Positions 1-7,873 are shown, counted from the stretch's first letter. The stretch is 33,345 bases of DNA from an uncultured Muribaculaceae bacterium (GCA_910579305.1 CAJTTA010000023.1:1-33345), one strand, 5' to 3'. Made by a program: numbers and translations. The notes: generated by a model not told the origin, from the letters alone.

Positions 1-2
1 AG

Positions 3-149
3 AAGGCTTATCGTGAATTGAAAGTAACGCACGCGATATCTCCCATCGACAATCCCGCAAAGATCACAGCCGATCGTCGCGAGATTGCGCGTCTGAAGAC
101 CGTGTTGCGTCAGAAAGAGATGGCCGATGCCCAAAGCACAGAGGCCTAA
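3..149 (+). CDS. rpmC: 50S ribosomal protein L29 (uL29), C-terminal part
   Basis: The window opens inside this gene, so only the last 48 codons and the TAA stop are visible. The fragment reads KAYRELKVTHAISPIDNPAK and continues through a basic helix to LKTVLRQKEMADAQSTEA. That matches the second helix of L29, including the ISP-x-x-NPA turn seen in Bacteroidetes forms. L29 is a two-helix protein of the large subunit near the peptide exit tunnel. It lies 31 nt upstream of rpsQ, the canonical order of the S10 operon end. The 5' end is missing because of the window edge. Confidence 0.9.
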   Translation, partial: KAYRELKVTHAISPIDNPAKITADRREIARLKTVLRQKEMADAQSTEA

Positions 150-180
150 AATCCAATCCTGAAACATCTTAGAAAGAAAA

Positions 181-438
181 ATGGAAAAGAGAAATCTGAG
201 AAAAGAAAGAATCGGGGTGGTATCCAGCAACAAGGGTGACAAGACCATCACTGTTGAGATCAAGTGGAAAGAGAAACACCCCATCTATGGTAAGTTCGTC
301 AACAAGACGAAGAAGTACCATGCACACGATGAGAACAATGAATGCTCCATAGGCGACACCGTGCGCCTGATGGAGACCCGTCCCTTGAGCAAGACCAAGA
401 GATGGAGACTCGTGGAAATAATTGAAAAAGTGAAGTAA
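181..438 (+). CDS. rpsQ: 30S ribosomal protein S17 (uS17)
   Basis: Small-subunit protein of 85 residues that binds 16S rRNA early in assembly. The OB-fold family signature is visible: RIGVVSSNKGDKTITVEI near the N-terminus, then KWKEKHPIYGKFVNKTKKYHA and the RPLSKTKRWRLVEIIEK tail. The ATG follows an A-rich stretch with no Shine-Dalgarno sequence, as is usual in Bacteroidetes. It ends 2 nt before rplN, which suggests translational coupling. Length is typical for the family. Confidence 0.97.
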   Translation: MEKRNLRKERIGVVSSNKGDKTITVEIKWKEKHPIYGKFVNKTKKYHAHDENNECSIGDTVRLMETRPLSKTKRWRLVEIIEKVK

Positions 439-440
439 CT

Positions 441-806
441 ATGATACAGACTGAATCTCGATTGACAGTAGCAGATAACAGCGGCGCCAAGGAGGCCCTC
501 TGTATCCATGTGCTTGGCGGTACTGGCCGCCGTTACGCTACAGTGGGCGACATCATTGTTGTCTCAGTGAAGAGCGTGATCCCTTCATCTGACGTTAAGA
601 AAGGCACAGTAAGCAAGGCCGTGGTGGTGCGTACCAAAAAGGAAATCCGTCGCGCTGACGGATCTTACATCCGCTTCGATGACAATGCGTGTGTGCTTCT
701 CAATAACGCCGGAGAGCTTCGTGCGAGCCGTATCTTCGGCCCCGTAGCCCGCGAGCTCCGTGCCACTAACATGAAAATTGTCTCCCTGGCACCCGAAGTG
801 CTTTAA
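441..806 (+). CDS. rplN: 50S ribosomal protein L14 (uL14)
   Basis: Large-subunit protein of 121 residues located at the subunit interface. It starts MIQTESRLTVADNSGAKEAL, the invariant L14 opening, and carries the SVKSVIPSSDVKKGTVSKAVVV block, then FDDNACVLLNN and the terminal IFGPVARELR and IVSLAPEVL. It is full length. It sits between rpsQ (2 nt) and rplX (20 nt) in the conserved spc order. Confidence 0.98.
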   Translation: MIQTESRLTVADNSGAKEALCIHVLGGTGRRYATVGDIIVVSVKSVIPSSDVKKGTVSKAVVVRTKKEIRRADGSYIRFDDNACVLLNNAGELRASRIFGPVARELRATNMKIVSLAPEVL

Positions 807-826
807 ATCTTAAATTGTAACTGAAA

Positions 827-1144
827 ATGGCTAAATTACACATAAAGAAAGGCGACAACGTCATTGTCATTGCCGGCGACGACAAGGGCAAGACAGGTCG
901 TGTGCTTGAGGTGCAGGTCAAGAAGGGTCGTGCCTTCGTAGAGGGTGTCAACATCATCAAGAAGAGCACTAAGCCCACCGCCAAGTATCCCCAGGGCGGC
1001 ATAGTGGAAATGGAGGCTCCCATAAATGTCTCCAATCTGAGTCTCATCGATCCCAAGAGCGGCAAGGCCACCCGTGTGGGCCACCGCATCGAGGATGGCA
1101 AGAAAGTACGTTATTCCAAAAAATCAGGAGAGGAGATCAAGTAA
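827..1144 (+). CDS. rplX: 50S ribosomal protein L24 (uL24)
   Basis: Assembly-initiating 23S rRNA-binding protein of 105 residues. A KOW motif is visible near residues 6-30 (KKGDNVIVIAGDDKGKTGRV), followed by EGVNIIKKSTKP and the GGIVEMEAPINVSNLSLID block typical of L24. The TAA stop overlaps the next ATG as TAATG, sharing one base with rplE, so the two are probably translationally coupled. Confidence 0.97.
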   Translation: MAKLHIKKGDNVIVIAGDDKGKTGRVLEVQVKKGRAFVEGVNIIKKSTKPTAKYPQGGIVEMEAPINVSNLSLIDPKSGKATRVGHRIEDGKKVRYSKKSGEEIK

Positions 1145-1689
1145 TGAGCACCACACTTAGCAAAGACTACAAGGAGCGCATTGTTCCCGCTCTCACCAAG
1201 GAGTTTGATTACACCACTATTATGCAGGTGCCCAAGCTCGAGAAAATTGTGATAAATCAGGGCCTCGGCGATGCCACTCAGGATAAGAAGCTCATCGAGA
1301 CTGCCATCAATGAGATCACTGCCATCACGGGCCAGAAGGCTGTGCCTACTCTCTCACGCAAGGATATCTCTAACTTCAAGTTGCGTAAGAAGATGCCCAT
1401 AGGTGTGCGCGTGACTCTGCGCCGCGACAGGATGTATGAGTTCCTGGAGCGTCTGGTGCGTGTGGCCCTGCCCCGTATCCGTGACTTCAAGGGAATCAAC
1501 GCGAAGCTCGATGGCCGTGGCAATTACACCCTCGGTATCACAGAGCAGATCATCTTCCCTGAGATTAACATCGATAATGTGCCCAAGCTGCAAGGCATGA
1601 ACATCACTTTCGTAACTTCGGCCAAGACCGATGAGGAAGGTTTCGCTCTGCTCAAGCATTTTGGCTTACCCTTTAAACACGAGAAATAA
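1144..1689 (+). CDS. rplE: 50S ribosomal protein L5 (uL5)
   Basis: 5S rRNA-binding protein of the central protuberance, 181 residues. Family blocks are MQVPKLEKIVINQGLGDA, TGQKAVPTLSRKDISNFKLR, the IGVRVTLR segment and the C-terminal GMNITFVTSAKTDEEGFALL. The start codon overlaps the rplX stop and rpsN follows after 3 nt. In E. coli the early rplE message is the S8 repressor site. I looked at the 5' region here and saw no comparable isolated hairpin. Confidence 0.98.
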   Translation: MSTTLSKDYKERIVPALTKEFDYTTIMQVPKLEKIVINQGLGDATQDKKLIETAINEITAITGQKAVPTLSRKDISNFKLRKKMPIGVRVTLRRDRMYEFLERLVRVALPRIRDFKGINAKLDGRGNYTLGITEQIIFPEINIDNVPKLQGMNITFVTSAKTDEEGFALLKHFGLPFKHEK

Positions 1690-1692
1690 CCC

Positions 1693-1995
1693 ATGGCAAA
1701 AGAATCAATGAAAGCCCGCGAGGTGAAGCGTCAGAAGATGGTGGCCAAATACGCCGAGCGCAAGGCTGCCCTCAAGAAAGCCGCTTTGGCTGACGCCGAC
1801 GGTAACATCGATTACCAGGCTCTTGTAAAGCTCCAGAAGCTTCCTCGCAATGCCTCACGCGTGCGTCTGCACAACCGTTGCTCCATCACCGGTCGTCCGA
1901 AGGGCTACATCCGTCAGTTTGGCATAAGCCGTATCCAGTTCCGCGAAATGGCATCTGCCGGTCTCATTCCCGGAGTAAAAAAGGCAAGCTGGTAA
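1693..1995 (+). CDS. rpsN: 30S ribosomal protein S14 (uS14), long zinc-free form
   Basis: 100-residue S14 of the 30S head. The length and the absence of paired CxxC motifs show this is the long zinc-independent form. Only one cysteine is present, in NRCSITGRPKGYIRQFGISR, and that segment is the S14 signature. The C-terminus FREMASAGLIPGVKKASW is also typical. It follows rplE by 3 nt but is separated from rpsH by 312 nt. In most bacteria the rpsN-rpsH gap is only tens of nucleotides, so a control element is likely placed after this gene. Confidence 0.97.
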   Translation: MAKESMKAREVKRQKMVAKYAERKAALKKAALADADGNIDYQALVKLQKLPRNASRVRLHNRCSITGRPKGYIRQFGISRIQFREMASAGLIPGVKKASW

Positions 1996-2015
1996 GCTTG
2001 TATGCACAATAAAGA

Positions 2016-2200
2016 GGAAAGTCTCTCCGTTATTATTAATTGGAGAGGCCTTCCCCTCCTGTGTTTCAGGTAGCATGGCTTCATATGATCGTTCAACCGC
2101 CTGGTATAGAGCATCTTAATTGATGTGTGTGCCAGAGCGAGTTTCGTGCTATGTAGTGGCGCCCCCATATGCAAGGCCGATTTCGATCGCGATGGAGGCG
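2016..2200 (+). promoter_or_regulatory. Structured spacer between rpsN and rpsH (three predicted hairpins)
   Basis: The 312-nt gap contains no supportable gene but three consecutive stem-loops. The first pairs 2016-2028 with 2042-2054: 13 positions, one A/C mismatch and one G-U, 13-nt loop. The second pairs 2101-2115 with 2122-2135, interrupted by one mismatch and one bulge. The third pairs 2160-2168 with 2192-2200 (8 of 9) and encloses a small stem 2178-2181/2186-2189 capped by a TTCG tetraloop. No T-run follows the first hairpin, so a simple intrinsic terminator is not evident. The AT-rich stretch 2230-2307 before rpsH could hold a promoter, but I find no clean TAnnTTTG. An r-protein leader or processing site is an inference. 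Confidence 0.5.
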
Positions 2201-2307
2201 TGAAAAATATTGAGACCTGAGGCGCATCCCCACAAAAAATTAAGAATATTTCAAGAGAGTATTAAATATTGTTCAGTGTTTCTGAATCAATTTAAAACAA
2301 CAAATCA

Positions 2308-2706
2308 ATGACTGATCCTATTGCAGATTATCTGACGCGGCTGCGTAACGCCATCATGGCAGGCCACAGGGTAGTGGAAGTGCCCGCGTCGCGCATGAAG
2401 AAGGAGATCACTAAAATCCTCTTTGAACAGGGTTACATCCTCAACTACAAGTTCATGGAGAGCGAGACTCCTTCAGGCGTAATCAAAATCGCCCTCAAGT
2501 ATGACCCCGTAGACAAGGTGAATGCCATAAAGGGACTCAAGCGTGTTTCGCGTCCCGGCCTTCGCCAGTATACCGGCTACAAAGAGATGCCCCGTGTGCT
2601 AAATGGCCTTGGTATTGCCATCCTGAGCACCTCACGCGGCATCATGACCAATAAAGAAGCCAAAGACCTCAAGGTCGGTGGCGAAGTTCTGTGTTACGTA
2701 TATTAA
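2308..2706 (+). CDS. rpsH: 30S ribosomal protein S8 (uS8)
   Basis: 132-residue primary 16S rRNA-binding protein and, in E. coli, the translational repressor of the spc operon. The start MTDPIADYLTRLRNAIMAGH and the C-terminal block ILSTSRGIMTNKEAKDLKVG GEVLCYVY are diagnostic. It is the first gene after the long structured spacer, so it could be both product and effector of that element; this is inference only. rplF follows after 16 nt. Confidence 0.98.
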   Translation: MTDPIADYLTRLRNAIMAGHRVVEVPASRMKKEITKILFEQGYILNYKFMESETPSGVIKIALKYDPVDKVNAIKGLKRVSRPGLRQYTGYKEMPRVLNGLGIAILSTSRGIMTNKEAKDLKVGGEVLCYVY

Positions 2707-2709
2707 TTA

Positions 2710-2716
2710 AGGAGGT
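2710..2716 (+). promoter_or_regulatory. Perfect Shine-Dalgarno sequence in front of rplF
   Basis: AAGGAGGT lies 7 nt upstream of the rplF ATG at 2723 (AGGAGG at 2710-2715). None of the other ribosomal genes in this cluster has such a sequence: their starts are preceded by A-rich or neutral bases. In Bacteroidetes the anti-SD of 16S rRNA is known to be largely sequestered on the ribosome, so a full-strength SD is uncommon and may mark special control of rplF. Confidence 0.75.
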
Positions 2717-2722
2717 ATTACA

Positions 2723-3277
2723 ATGTCACGAATAGGTAAATCACCCATAGCGATACCTGCCGGCGTAACCGTTCAGGTCAAGGACAACACTGTAACCGTG
2801 AAGGGTCCTAAAGGAGAACTGCAGCAGACAATTAATCCTGATATCACAGTAGCCGTGGAAGATGGTCACGTAGTGCTCACTCGTCCCAGCGATGACCGCG
2901 ACCACCGTGCCATGCACGGTCTTTATCGTGCGCTTATCCACAACATGGTGGTAGGTGTGAGTGAAGGCTACAAGAAGGAGATGGAGCTGGTAGGCGTAGG
3001 TTATCGCGCCACTGCTACCGGCCAGGTGCTTGAACTGGCTCTCGGCTTCTCTCATGCTATCTATATCAAGATGCCCAAAGAAATTAAGCTTGAGGCAAAG
3101 AGTGAGCGTAACAAGAACCCCCTGATTATTCTCGAGAGTGCCGACAAGCAGCTGCTCGGTCAGGTGTGTGCCAAGATCCGCTCCCTGCGCAAGCCCGAAC
3201 CCTACAAGGGCAAAGGTATCAAGTTTGTTGGCGAAATTATCCGTAGAAAGAGCGGTAAGAGCGCCAATGCCAAGTAA
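2723..3277 (+). CDS. rplF: 50S ribosomal protein L6 (uL6)
   Basis: 184-residue large-subunit protein near the factor-binding site. The duplicated L6 fold is recognisable: MSRIGKSPIAIPAGV, VTVKGPKGEL in the first half, and the C-terminal signature RKPEPYKGKGIKFVGEIIRR followed by KSGKSA. The start at 2723 is confirmed by the homologous N-terminus and by the Shine-Dalgarno sequence at 2710. It is followed by rplR after 20 nt. Confidence 0.98.
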   Translation: MSRIGKSPIAIPAGVTVQVKDNTVTVKGPKGELQQTINPDITVAVEDGHVVLTRPSDDRDHRAMHGLYRALIHNMVVGVSEGYKKEMELVGVGYRATATGQVLELALGFSHAIYIKMPKEIKLEAKSERNKNPLIILESADKQLLGQVCAKIRSLRKPEPYKGKGIKFVGEIIRRKSGKSANAK

Positions 3278-3297
3278 TCTTAAATCAGCTTAAAGAA

Positions 3298-3639
3298 ATG
3301 GTATCGAAAATAGATAGAAGAAATAAAATCAAGGCACGCATCCGTGGTCGCATCTCCGGCACCGCGCAGCGCCCCCGCATGAGCGTTTTCCGCTCTAACA
3401 AGGCCATCTATGTGCAGCTTATAGACGATCTTGCAGGCCGCACACTCTGTGCCGCAAGCTCCAAAGGCATCACTGAAGGCACCAAGGTGGAAATCGCCGC
3501 CAAGGTAGGCCAGGCCGCCGCTAAAAAAGCCCTTGAGATGGGCATTACCGAAGTGGTGTTTGACCGCAACGGTTATCTCTTCCACGGACGTGTAAAATCC
3601 CTGGCCGATGCTGCCCGCGAGGCCGGTCTTAAATTTTAA
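3298..3639 (+). CDS. rplR: 50S ribosomal protein L18 (uL18)
   Basis: 113-residue protein that binds 5S rRNA together with L5. Visible features are the basic N-terminus (KIDRRNKIKARIRGRISG), the RPRMSVFRSNKAIYVQLIDD strand pair and the end VVFDRNGYLFHGRVKSLADA AREAGLKF, which is the L18 signature. The length is at the short, bacterial end of the family. rpsE begins 8 nt downstream. Confidence 0.97.
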   Translation: MVSKIDRRNKIKARIRGRISGTAQRPRMSVFRSNKAIYVQLIDDLAGRTLCAASSKGITEGTKVEIAAKVGQAAAKKALEMGITEVVFDRNGYLFHGRVKSLADAAREAGLKF

Positions 3640-3647
3640 CAAGAATC

Positions 3648-4169
3648 ATGGCAACAAAGTACAATAGGGTAAAATCCACTAATGATCTCGAATTAAAAGA
3701 CCGCCTGGTAGCCATCAACCGTGTGACCAAGGTCACCAAGGGTGGCCGTGCGTTCACCTTCGCAGCGATAGTTGTGGTAGGTAATGAAGACGGCGTGATA
3801 GGCTGGGGCCTCGGTAAGGCCAACGAGGTGACTGCAGCTATTGCCAAGGGTGTCGAGTCTGCTAAGAAGAACCTCATCCGTGTGCCTGTGCACAAGGGTA
3901 CTATCCCTCACGAGCAGGTAGCCAAGTTCGGCGGCAGCCGCGTTTTCCTCAAGCCCGCATCAACCGGTACCGGTGTTAAGGCCGGCGGCGCAATGCGTGC
4001 AGTGCTTGAGAGTGTAGGCATCACCGATATCCTTGCAAAGAGCAAGGGATCTTCCAATCCTCACAACCTGGTGAAAGCTACTATCGCAGCACTCGGAGAG
4101 CTTCGTTCTCCGGCTCAGGTGGCTCACAACCGTGGCATAGAGGTGGCCAAAGTGTTTAACGGTAAATAA
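3648..4169 (+). CDS. rpsE: 30S ribosomal protein S5 (uS5)
   Basis: 173-residue S5, involved in translational accuracy and mRNA unwinding at the entry channel. The N-terminal double-stranded-RNA-binding-like domain shows the signature LVAINRVTKVTKGGRAFTFA, then VVVGNEDGVIGWGLGKANEV. The C-terminal domain carries GGAMRAVLESVGITDILAKS KGSSNPHNLVKAT. Order and length are canonical; rpmD begins 13 nt later. Confidence 0.98.
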   Translation: MATKYNRVKSTNDLELKDRLVAINRVTKVTKGGRAFTFAAIVVVGNEDGVIGWGLGKANEVTAAIAKGVESAKKNLIRVPVHKGTIPHEQVAKFGGSRVFLKPASTGTGVKAGGAMRAVLESVGITDILAKSKGSSNPHNLVKATIAALGELRSPAQVAHNRGIEVAKVFNGK

Positions 4170-4182
4170 TCCCCTTACAGAA

Positions 4183-4362
4183 ATGGCAAAACTCATAATC
4201 AAGCAGATAAAGAGCCGCATCAATTGTCCTCATGTGCAGAAGGATACGCTCGACGCTCTGGGACTGCACAAGATGAACCACACTGTGGAGCATGAAGACA
4301 ACCCCTGTATCCGGGGAATGATTAACCGCGTACGTCACCTCGTGGAAGTGACTGAAGCATAA
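4183..4362 (+). CDS. rpmD: 50S ribosomal protein L30 (uL30)
   Basis: Small 59-residue gene between rpsE and rplO. The translation starts MAKLIIKQIKSRINCPHVQK, continues through DTLDALGLHKMNHTVEH and ends MINRVRHLVEVTEA, matching the L30 ferredoxin-like fold (KSxI...TLxALGL...V.H.D.P.IRGMI..V.HLV). Gaps are 13 nt upstream and 15 nt downstream, so it lies in the operon. The two cysteines are not part of a zinc motif. Confidence 0.96.
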   Translation: MAKLIIKQIKSRINCPHVQKDTLDALGLHKMNHTVEHEDNPCIRGMINRVRHLVEVTEA

Positions 4363-4377
4363 TACAGACACACTACA

Positions 4378-4830
4378 ATGAAAATAGAACTTAGCAATCT
4401 TCAGCCGGCCGTAGGTTCCAACAAGGCTCGGAAGAGAATAGGCCGCGGCCCGGGCAGCGGCTATGGCGGCACTTCTACCCGTGGTCATAAAGGTGCGAAA
4501 TCACGCTCCGGATATAAGCACAAAGTGGGCTTTGAGGGTGGCCAGATGCCTCTTCAGCGCCGTGTGCCCAAATTCGGTTTCAAGAACATCAACCGCGTAG
4601 AATACAAAGCTATAAATCTCAACGTGCTCGAGGAACTCGCACAGGCTCAGAACCTTGCGAAGATTACAGTAGCCGACCTTCACGCAGCCGGCCTCGTCTC
4701 CAAGAATGCATTGGTCAAGATCCTTGGTAACGGCACTGTCACCAAGGCTATCGAGGTAGAGGCCACCGCGTTCTCAAAGAAGGCCGAGGAAGCTATCGTT
4801 GCTGCAGGCGGCTCCGTAATTAAAAAATAA
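4378..4830 (+). CDS. rplO: 50S ribosomal protein L15 (uL15)
   Basis: 150-residue late-assembly protein of the large subunit. The glycine- and arginine-rich N-terminus (ARKRIGRGPGSGYGGTSTRG HKGAKSRSG) and the FEGGQMPLQRRVPKFGF motif are diagnostic of L15. The C-terminal half has the KILGNG and VEATAFSKKAEEAI features. It ends 9 nt before secY, the usual coupling with the translocase gene. Confidence 0.98.
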   Translation: MKIELSNLQPAVGSNKARKRIGRGPGSGYGGTSTRGHKGAKSRSGYKHKVGFEGGQMPLQRRVPKFGFKNINRVEYKAINLNVLEELAQAQNLAKITVADLHAAGLVSKNALVKILGNGTVTKAIEVEATAFSKKAEEAIVAAGGSVIKK

Positions 4831-4839
4831 TATAGCACA

Positions 4840-6186
4840 ATGGGATTTGTAAAGACAGTTAAAAATATTTGGAGCGTAGAGGATCTCCGCAATCGCATAG
4901 GTATTACCTTGCTGTTGGTGATCATCTACCGCTTCGGATGCTATGTGGTGCTCCCCGGCATCAATCCGGATGATCTCACCAAGTTAAAGGAGTTCTCCTC
5001 CACAGGCTTGATGCAGCTTCTGGATATGTTCTCGGGCGGTGCATTCTCGCAGGCCTCCATCTTCGCGCTCGGTATCATGCCATACATCACGGCTTCTATC
5101 GTGATTCAGCTCCTCGGCATGGTGCTGCCTTCATTCCAGAAGATGCAGCGTGAAGGCGAGAGCGGCAGAATGAAGCTTAATCAGTATACGCGCTGGCTCA
5201 CAGTGTTTATACTGCTTCTTCAGGCACCGGCCTATCTGCTCAATCTGCGTGCTCAGATTGGAGCGGCAGGGGCTTTGGCCGCGGCCGACTCTATAGGGGG
5301 GCTGAACATAGTGTTCATGACTATAATCCTCGCAGCCGGCTCCATGTTTATCATGTGGCTTGGTGAGCGCATTGATCAGAAAGGTGTAGGCAATGGCATA
5401 TCTTTCATAATCCTTATAGGTATCATCGCGCGTCTGCCCGAAGCATTCGTGCAGGAGTTCAGCTCACGTCTGCTTAATTCAGCCGGCGGTGGCCTGGTGA
5501 TGTTCCTTGTAGAGATTGTGATTCTGCTTGGAGTCATAGCAGGTGCAGTGCTTCTTGTGCAGGGCACACGCAAGGTTCCCGTGCAGTATGCCAAGCGCAT
5601 TGTGGGCAACAAGCAGTACGGAGGCGCCCGTCAGTATATACCTCTTAAGGTTAATGCGGCCGGCGTTATGCCTATCATCTTTGCTCAGGCCATAATGTTT
5701 ATCCCCGTCACCCTGGCAGGCTTCAAGACTGATGGTCCCGGCTTTTGGGGTGCGTTGACCGACATGTATGGTTTCTGGTACAATTTCATTTACTTCCTGA
5801 TGATTGTCGCCTTCACTTACTTCTACACCGCCATTACAGTGCGTCCTGCGCAGATGGCAGATGACATGAAGCGCAACAACGGGTTCATACCCGGCGTGAA
5901 GCCCGGCAAGCCCACAGTGGAATATCTCGATACCATTATGAGTCGCATCACACTGCCCGGATCCATATTCCTCGGCATTGTTGCGATACTTCCCGCAATA
6001 GCGTTTATCTGTGGACTCAACCGCAGTTTCGCGCAGTTCTTCGGCGGCACTTCGCTGTTGATTCTTGTGGGTGTGATACTTGATACTCTCCGCATTGTGG
6101 AAGGGCATCTGCTTATGCGTCACTATGACGGCCTCATGAAGGATGGCCGTATCAAGGGCCGCACTACAGGCAACAGTGCTTTCTAA
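4840..6186 (+). CDS. secY: Preprotein translocase subunit SecY
   Basis: 448-residue inner-membrane pore of the Sec translocon, expected to pair with SecE and SecG encoded elsewhere. About ten hydrophobic segments are visible. Family motifs include the first helix region (RFGCYVVLPGINPDDL), a plug region rich in Gly/Ser (MFSGGAFSQASIFALGIMPY ITASIVIQLL), the TRWLT loop, GVGNGISFIILIGIIARLP, the cytoplasmic loop with RRIPVQYAKR-like KVPVQYAKRIVGNKQYG, and NNGFIPGVKPGKPTVEYLD. The C-terminus YDGLMKDGRIKGR is typical. map follows after 153 nt; adk, present here in many bacteria, is absent. Confidence 0.98.
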   Translation: MGFVKTVKNIWSVEDLRNRIGITLLLVIIYRFGCYVVLPGINPDDLTKLKEFSSTGLMQLLDMFSGGAFSQASIFALGIMPYITASIVIQLLGMVLPSFQKMQREGESGRMKLNQYTRWLTVFILLLQAPAYLLNLRAQIGAAGALAAADSIGGLNIVFMTIILAAGSMFIMWLGERIDQKGVGNGISFIILIGIIARLPEAFVQEFSSRLLNSAGGGLVMFLVEIVILLGVIAGAVLLVQGTRKVPVQYAKRIVGNKQYGGARQYIPLKVNAAGVMPIIFAQAIMFIPVTLAGFKTDGPGFWGALTDMYGFWYNFIYFLMIVAFTYFYTAITVRPAQMADDMKRNNGFIPGVKPGKPTVEYLDTIMSRITLPGSIFLGIVAILPAIAFICGLNRSFAQFFGGTSLLILVGVILDTLRIVEGHLLMRHYDGLMKDGRIKGRTTGNSAF

Positions 6187-6339
6187 GGAAGTGATTTGAA
6201 CTGGACATCTGAAGTTTTGACAATTTTTTAATGCAGGCGATACTCTACGGCCATACTGCCCAAGACATTTCGGTATGCGTTGGAGCGCAATGTTCCGCAG
6301 GGTATCGCCGGCTATCAAGACTTGATTCACGAATCTCCT

Positions 6340-7221
6340 ATGATATTTCTTAAGACAGCTGAGGAACTTGAGCTGATGCAGCATGCGGCGACACTTGCGA
6401 GCCGCGCGCTTGGCGAAGTGGCCGCATGGGTTGCACCCGGGGTGACTACTTTGCGTCTCGACACTATAGCCCGTGAATATATTTGCGACAACGGGGGGAC
6501 GCCTGCCTGTCTGGGTTATGGCGGTTTTCCGGGCACATTGTGTATAGAAGTCAATGAGGCCGTAGTACATGGATTCCCCGGCCCCTATACGCTTCGTGAA
6601 GGCGATATTGTGGGTACTGATATTGTGGCTGAGCTCAATGGATTCCACGGTGATATGTGTTACACGTTTGCTGTGGGAGATGTGGAAGAGAAGACACGTG
6701 CTTTGCTTCGCACGACCAAGGAGAGCCTTTACAAAGGCATAGAGGCTGCAGTAGTGGGCAGGCGAGTGGGAGATATTTCCAACGCAGTGCAGACGTATTG
6801 CGAGCGGAGGGGCTACGGTGTAGTGCGGGAATTCTGCGGTCATGGTATCGGCAGAAAGATGCATGAAGATCCCGAGGTGCCCAATTATGGACGCCGCGGC
6901 ACTGGCCCCGTTCTTCGCAACGGCATGTGCATATGTGTTGAGCCGATGATCAATCTCGGAAGCCGGAATGTACTGATAAGTGATGACGGTTGGCAGACTC
7001 GTACGCGTGACCGCAAGCCGTCGGCTCATTTTGAGCATACCATATGTTTCGAGCATGATGAGACGCGGATACTCACAACTTTCGATTTTATCGAGGATGC
7101 GCTTGAAGCGCGAGGCATCGACCCTATGTATGTGCAGGGCGAGGCGAGATATGAGGATATGATCCGCATGGCGGAGAAAGCGTCCTCAGAATCCGTGAAG
7201 GAGGATGCCCCCGAGGCATAA
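6340..7221 (+). CDS. map: Methionine aminopeptidase, type I
   Basis: Cytosolic metalloenzyme that removes the initiator methionine from nascent proteins. I chose the ATG at 6340 because MIFLKTAEELELMQHAATLA is the normal family N-terminus; an upstream TTG at 6280 would add 20 unrelated residues. The protein has 293 residues. The catalytic His (H77, in VVHGFP) and all five metal ligands are visible: D94 and D105 (GTDIVAELNGFHGD), H168 (GHGIG), E201 (CVEPMIN) and E232 (HFEHT). The C-terminus carries about 40 extra residues ending in an acidic tail, beyond the usual 250-265. It is 153 nt after secY and 107 nt before infA. Confidence 0.96.
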   Translation: MIFLKTAEELELMQHAATLASRALGEVAAWVAPGVTTLRLDTIAREYICDNGGTPACLGYGGFPGTLCIEVNEAVVHGFPGPYTLREGDIVGTDIVAELNGFHGDMCYTFAVGDVEEKTRALLRTTKESLYKGIEAAVVGRRVGDISNAVQTYCERRGYGVVREFCGHGIGRKMHEDPEVPNYGRRGTGPVLRNGMCICVEPMINLGSRNVLISDDGWQTRTRDRKPSAHFEHTICFEHDETRILTTFDFIEDALEARGIDPMYVQGEARYEDMIRMAEKASSESVKEDAPEA

Positions 7222-7328
7222 GCGGCCATCGGGCGCGGGACAGTCACAGTCTGCATCCATGTTTCTGACAGTAATTTTAAGACAACGAATATATTAGGAT
7301 TCCATCGAATCAGGATAAAGAAATCAAT

Positions 7329-7547
7329 ATGGCAAAACAGGCAGCTATAGAAATAGATGGCGTAATTCTCGAGGCACTGAGCAACGCGATGTTCAAAGTG
7401 GAACTTGAGAATGGTCATGAAATCACGGCTCACATAAGTGGCAAGATGCGTATGCATTATATAAAGATTTTGCCCGGCGACAAAGTGCGAGTTGAAATGT
7501 CGCCTTACGACTTGTCGAAGGGCCGGATCTCATTCCGTTATAAATAA
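7329..7547 (+). CDS. infA: Translation initiation factor IF-1
   Basis: 72-residue S1/OB-fold protein that occupies the ribosomal A site during initiation. It reads MAKQAAIEIDGVILEALSNA, then MFKVELENGHEITAHISGKM R and the end LSKGRISFRYK, all typical of IF-1. The start is A-rich upstream without SD. It lies in the secY-map-infA-rpmJ order common in bacteria; rpmJ begins 37 nt later. Confidence 0.98.
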   Translation: MAKQAAIEIDGVILEALSNAMFKVELENGHEITAHISGKMRMHYIKILPGDKVRVEMSPYDLSKGRISFRYK

Positions 7548-7584
7548 AAACATACACCAATAAACAGACACAACAACTACTGAC

Positions 7585-7701
7585 ATGAAAGTAAGAGCTT
7601 CAGTAAAAAAGCGTACCCCCGATTCCAAGATAGTGCGTCGCAAGGGTCGCCTTTATGTAATCAACAAAAAGAATCCTAAGTACAAACAGCGTCAGGGTTG
7701 A
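7585..7701 (+). CDS. rpmJ: 50S ribosomal protein L36 (bL36), zinc-free form
   Basis: Very small gene (38 residues) found by reading the spacer after infA. It begins MKVRASVKKRTPDSKIVRRK and ends NKKNPKYKQRQG. These ends are invariant L36 features. The four zinc ligands of the C+ form (CxxC, C and H) are replaced, for example RTPDS where C+ proteins have LCRNC, so this is a C-minus L36. It is the last gene before a 298-nt spacer that contains a promoter for rpsM. Confidence 0.95.
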   Translation: MKVRASVKKRTPDSKIVRRKGRLYVINKKNPKYKQRQG

Positions 7702-7873
7702 TGAGTCACATCCCCGGGTAAAAATCAGAAAGAAACTTAAATATCCTTAAAAAGAGCTAAATCTGCCTTAGATGGGTTTTAATGTCATTCTGATGGGGAT
7801 GATGGTCACATATCAGCAGTGAGGCGTAAAATTCTTTAATGTCGCGCAATGCGGCAGTTCTTAAACTTTCTTA

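Noticed and set aside
6231..6353. 40-codon frame (ATG 6231) overlapping the start of map
   Set aside because: Could be a leader peptide, but there is no conserved motif, and the length is within chance for a 153-nt spacer.
5479..7056. 525-codon open frame on the minus strand across secY and map
   Set aside because: It is antisense to two unmistakable genes, its composition is rich in His, Cys and Arg as in codon-mirror frames, and no domain is recognisable.
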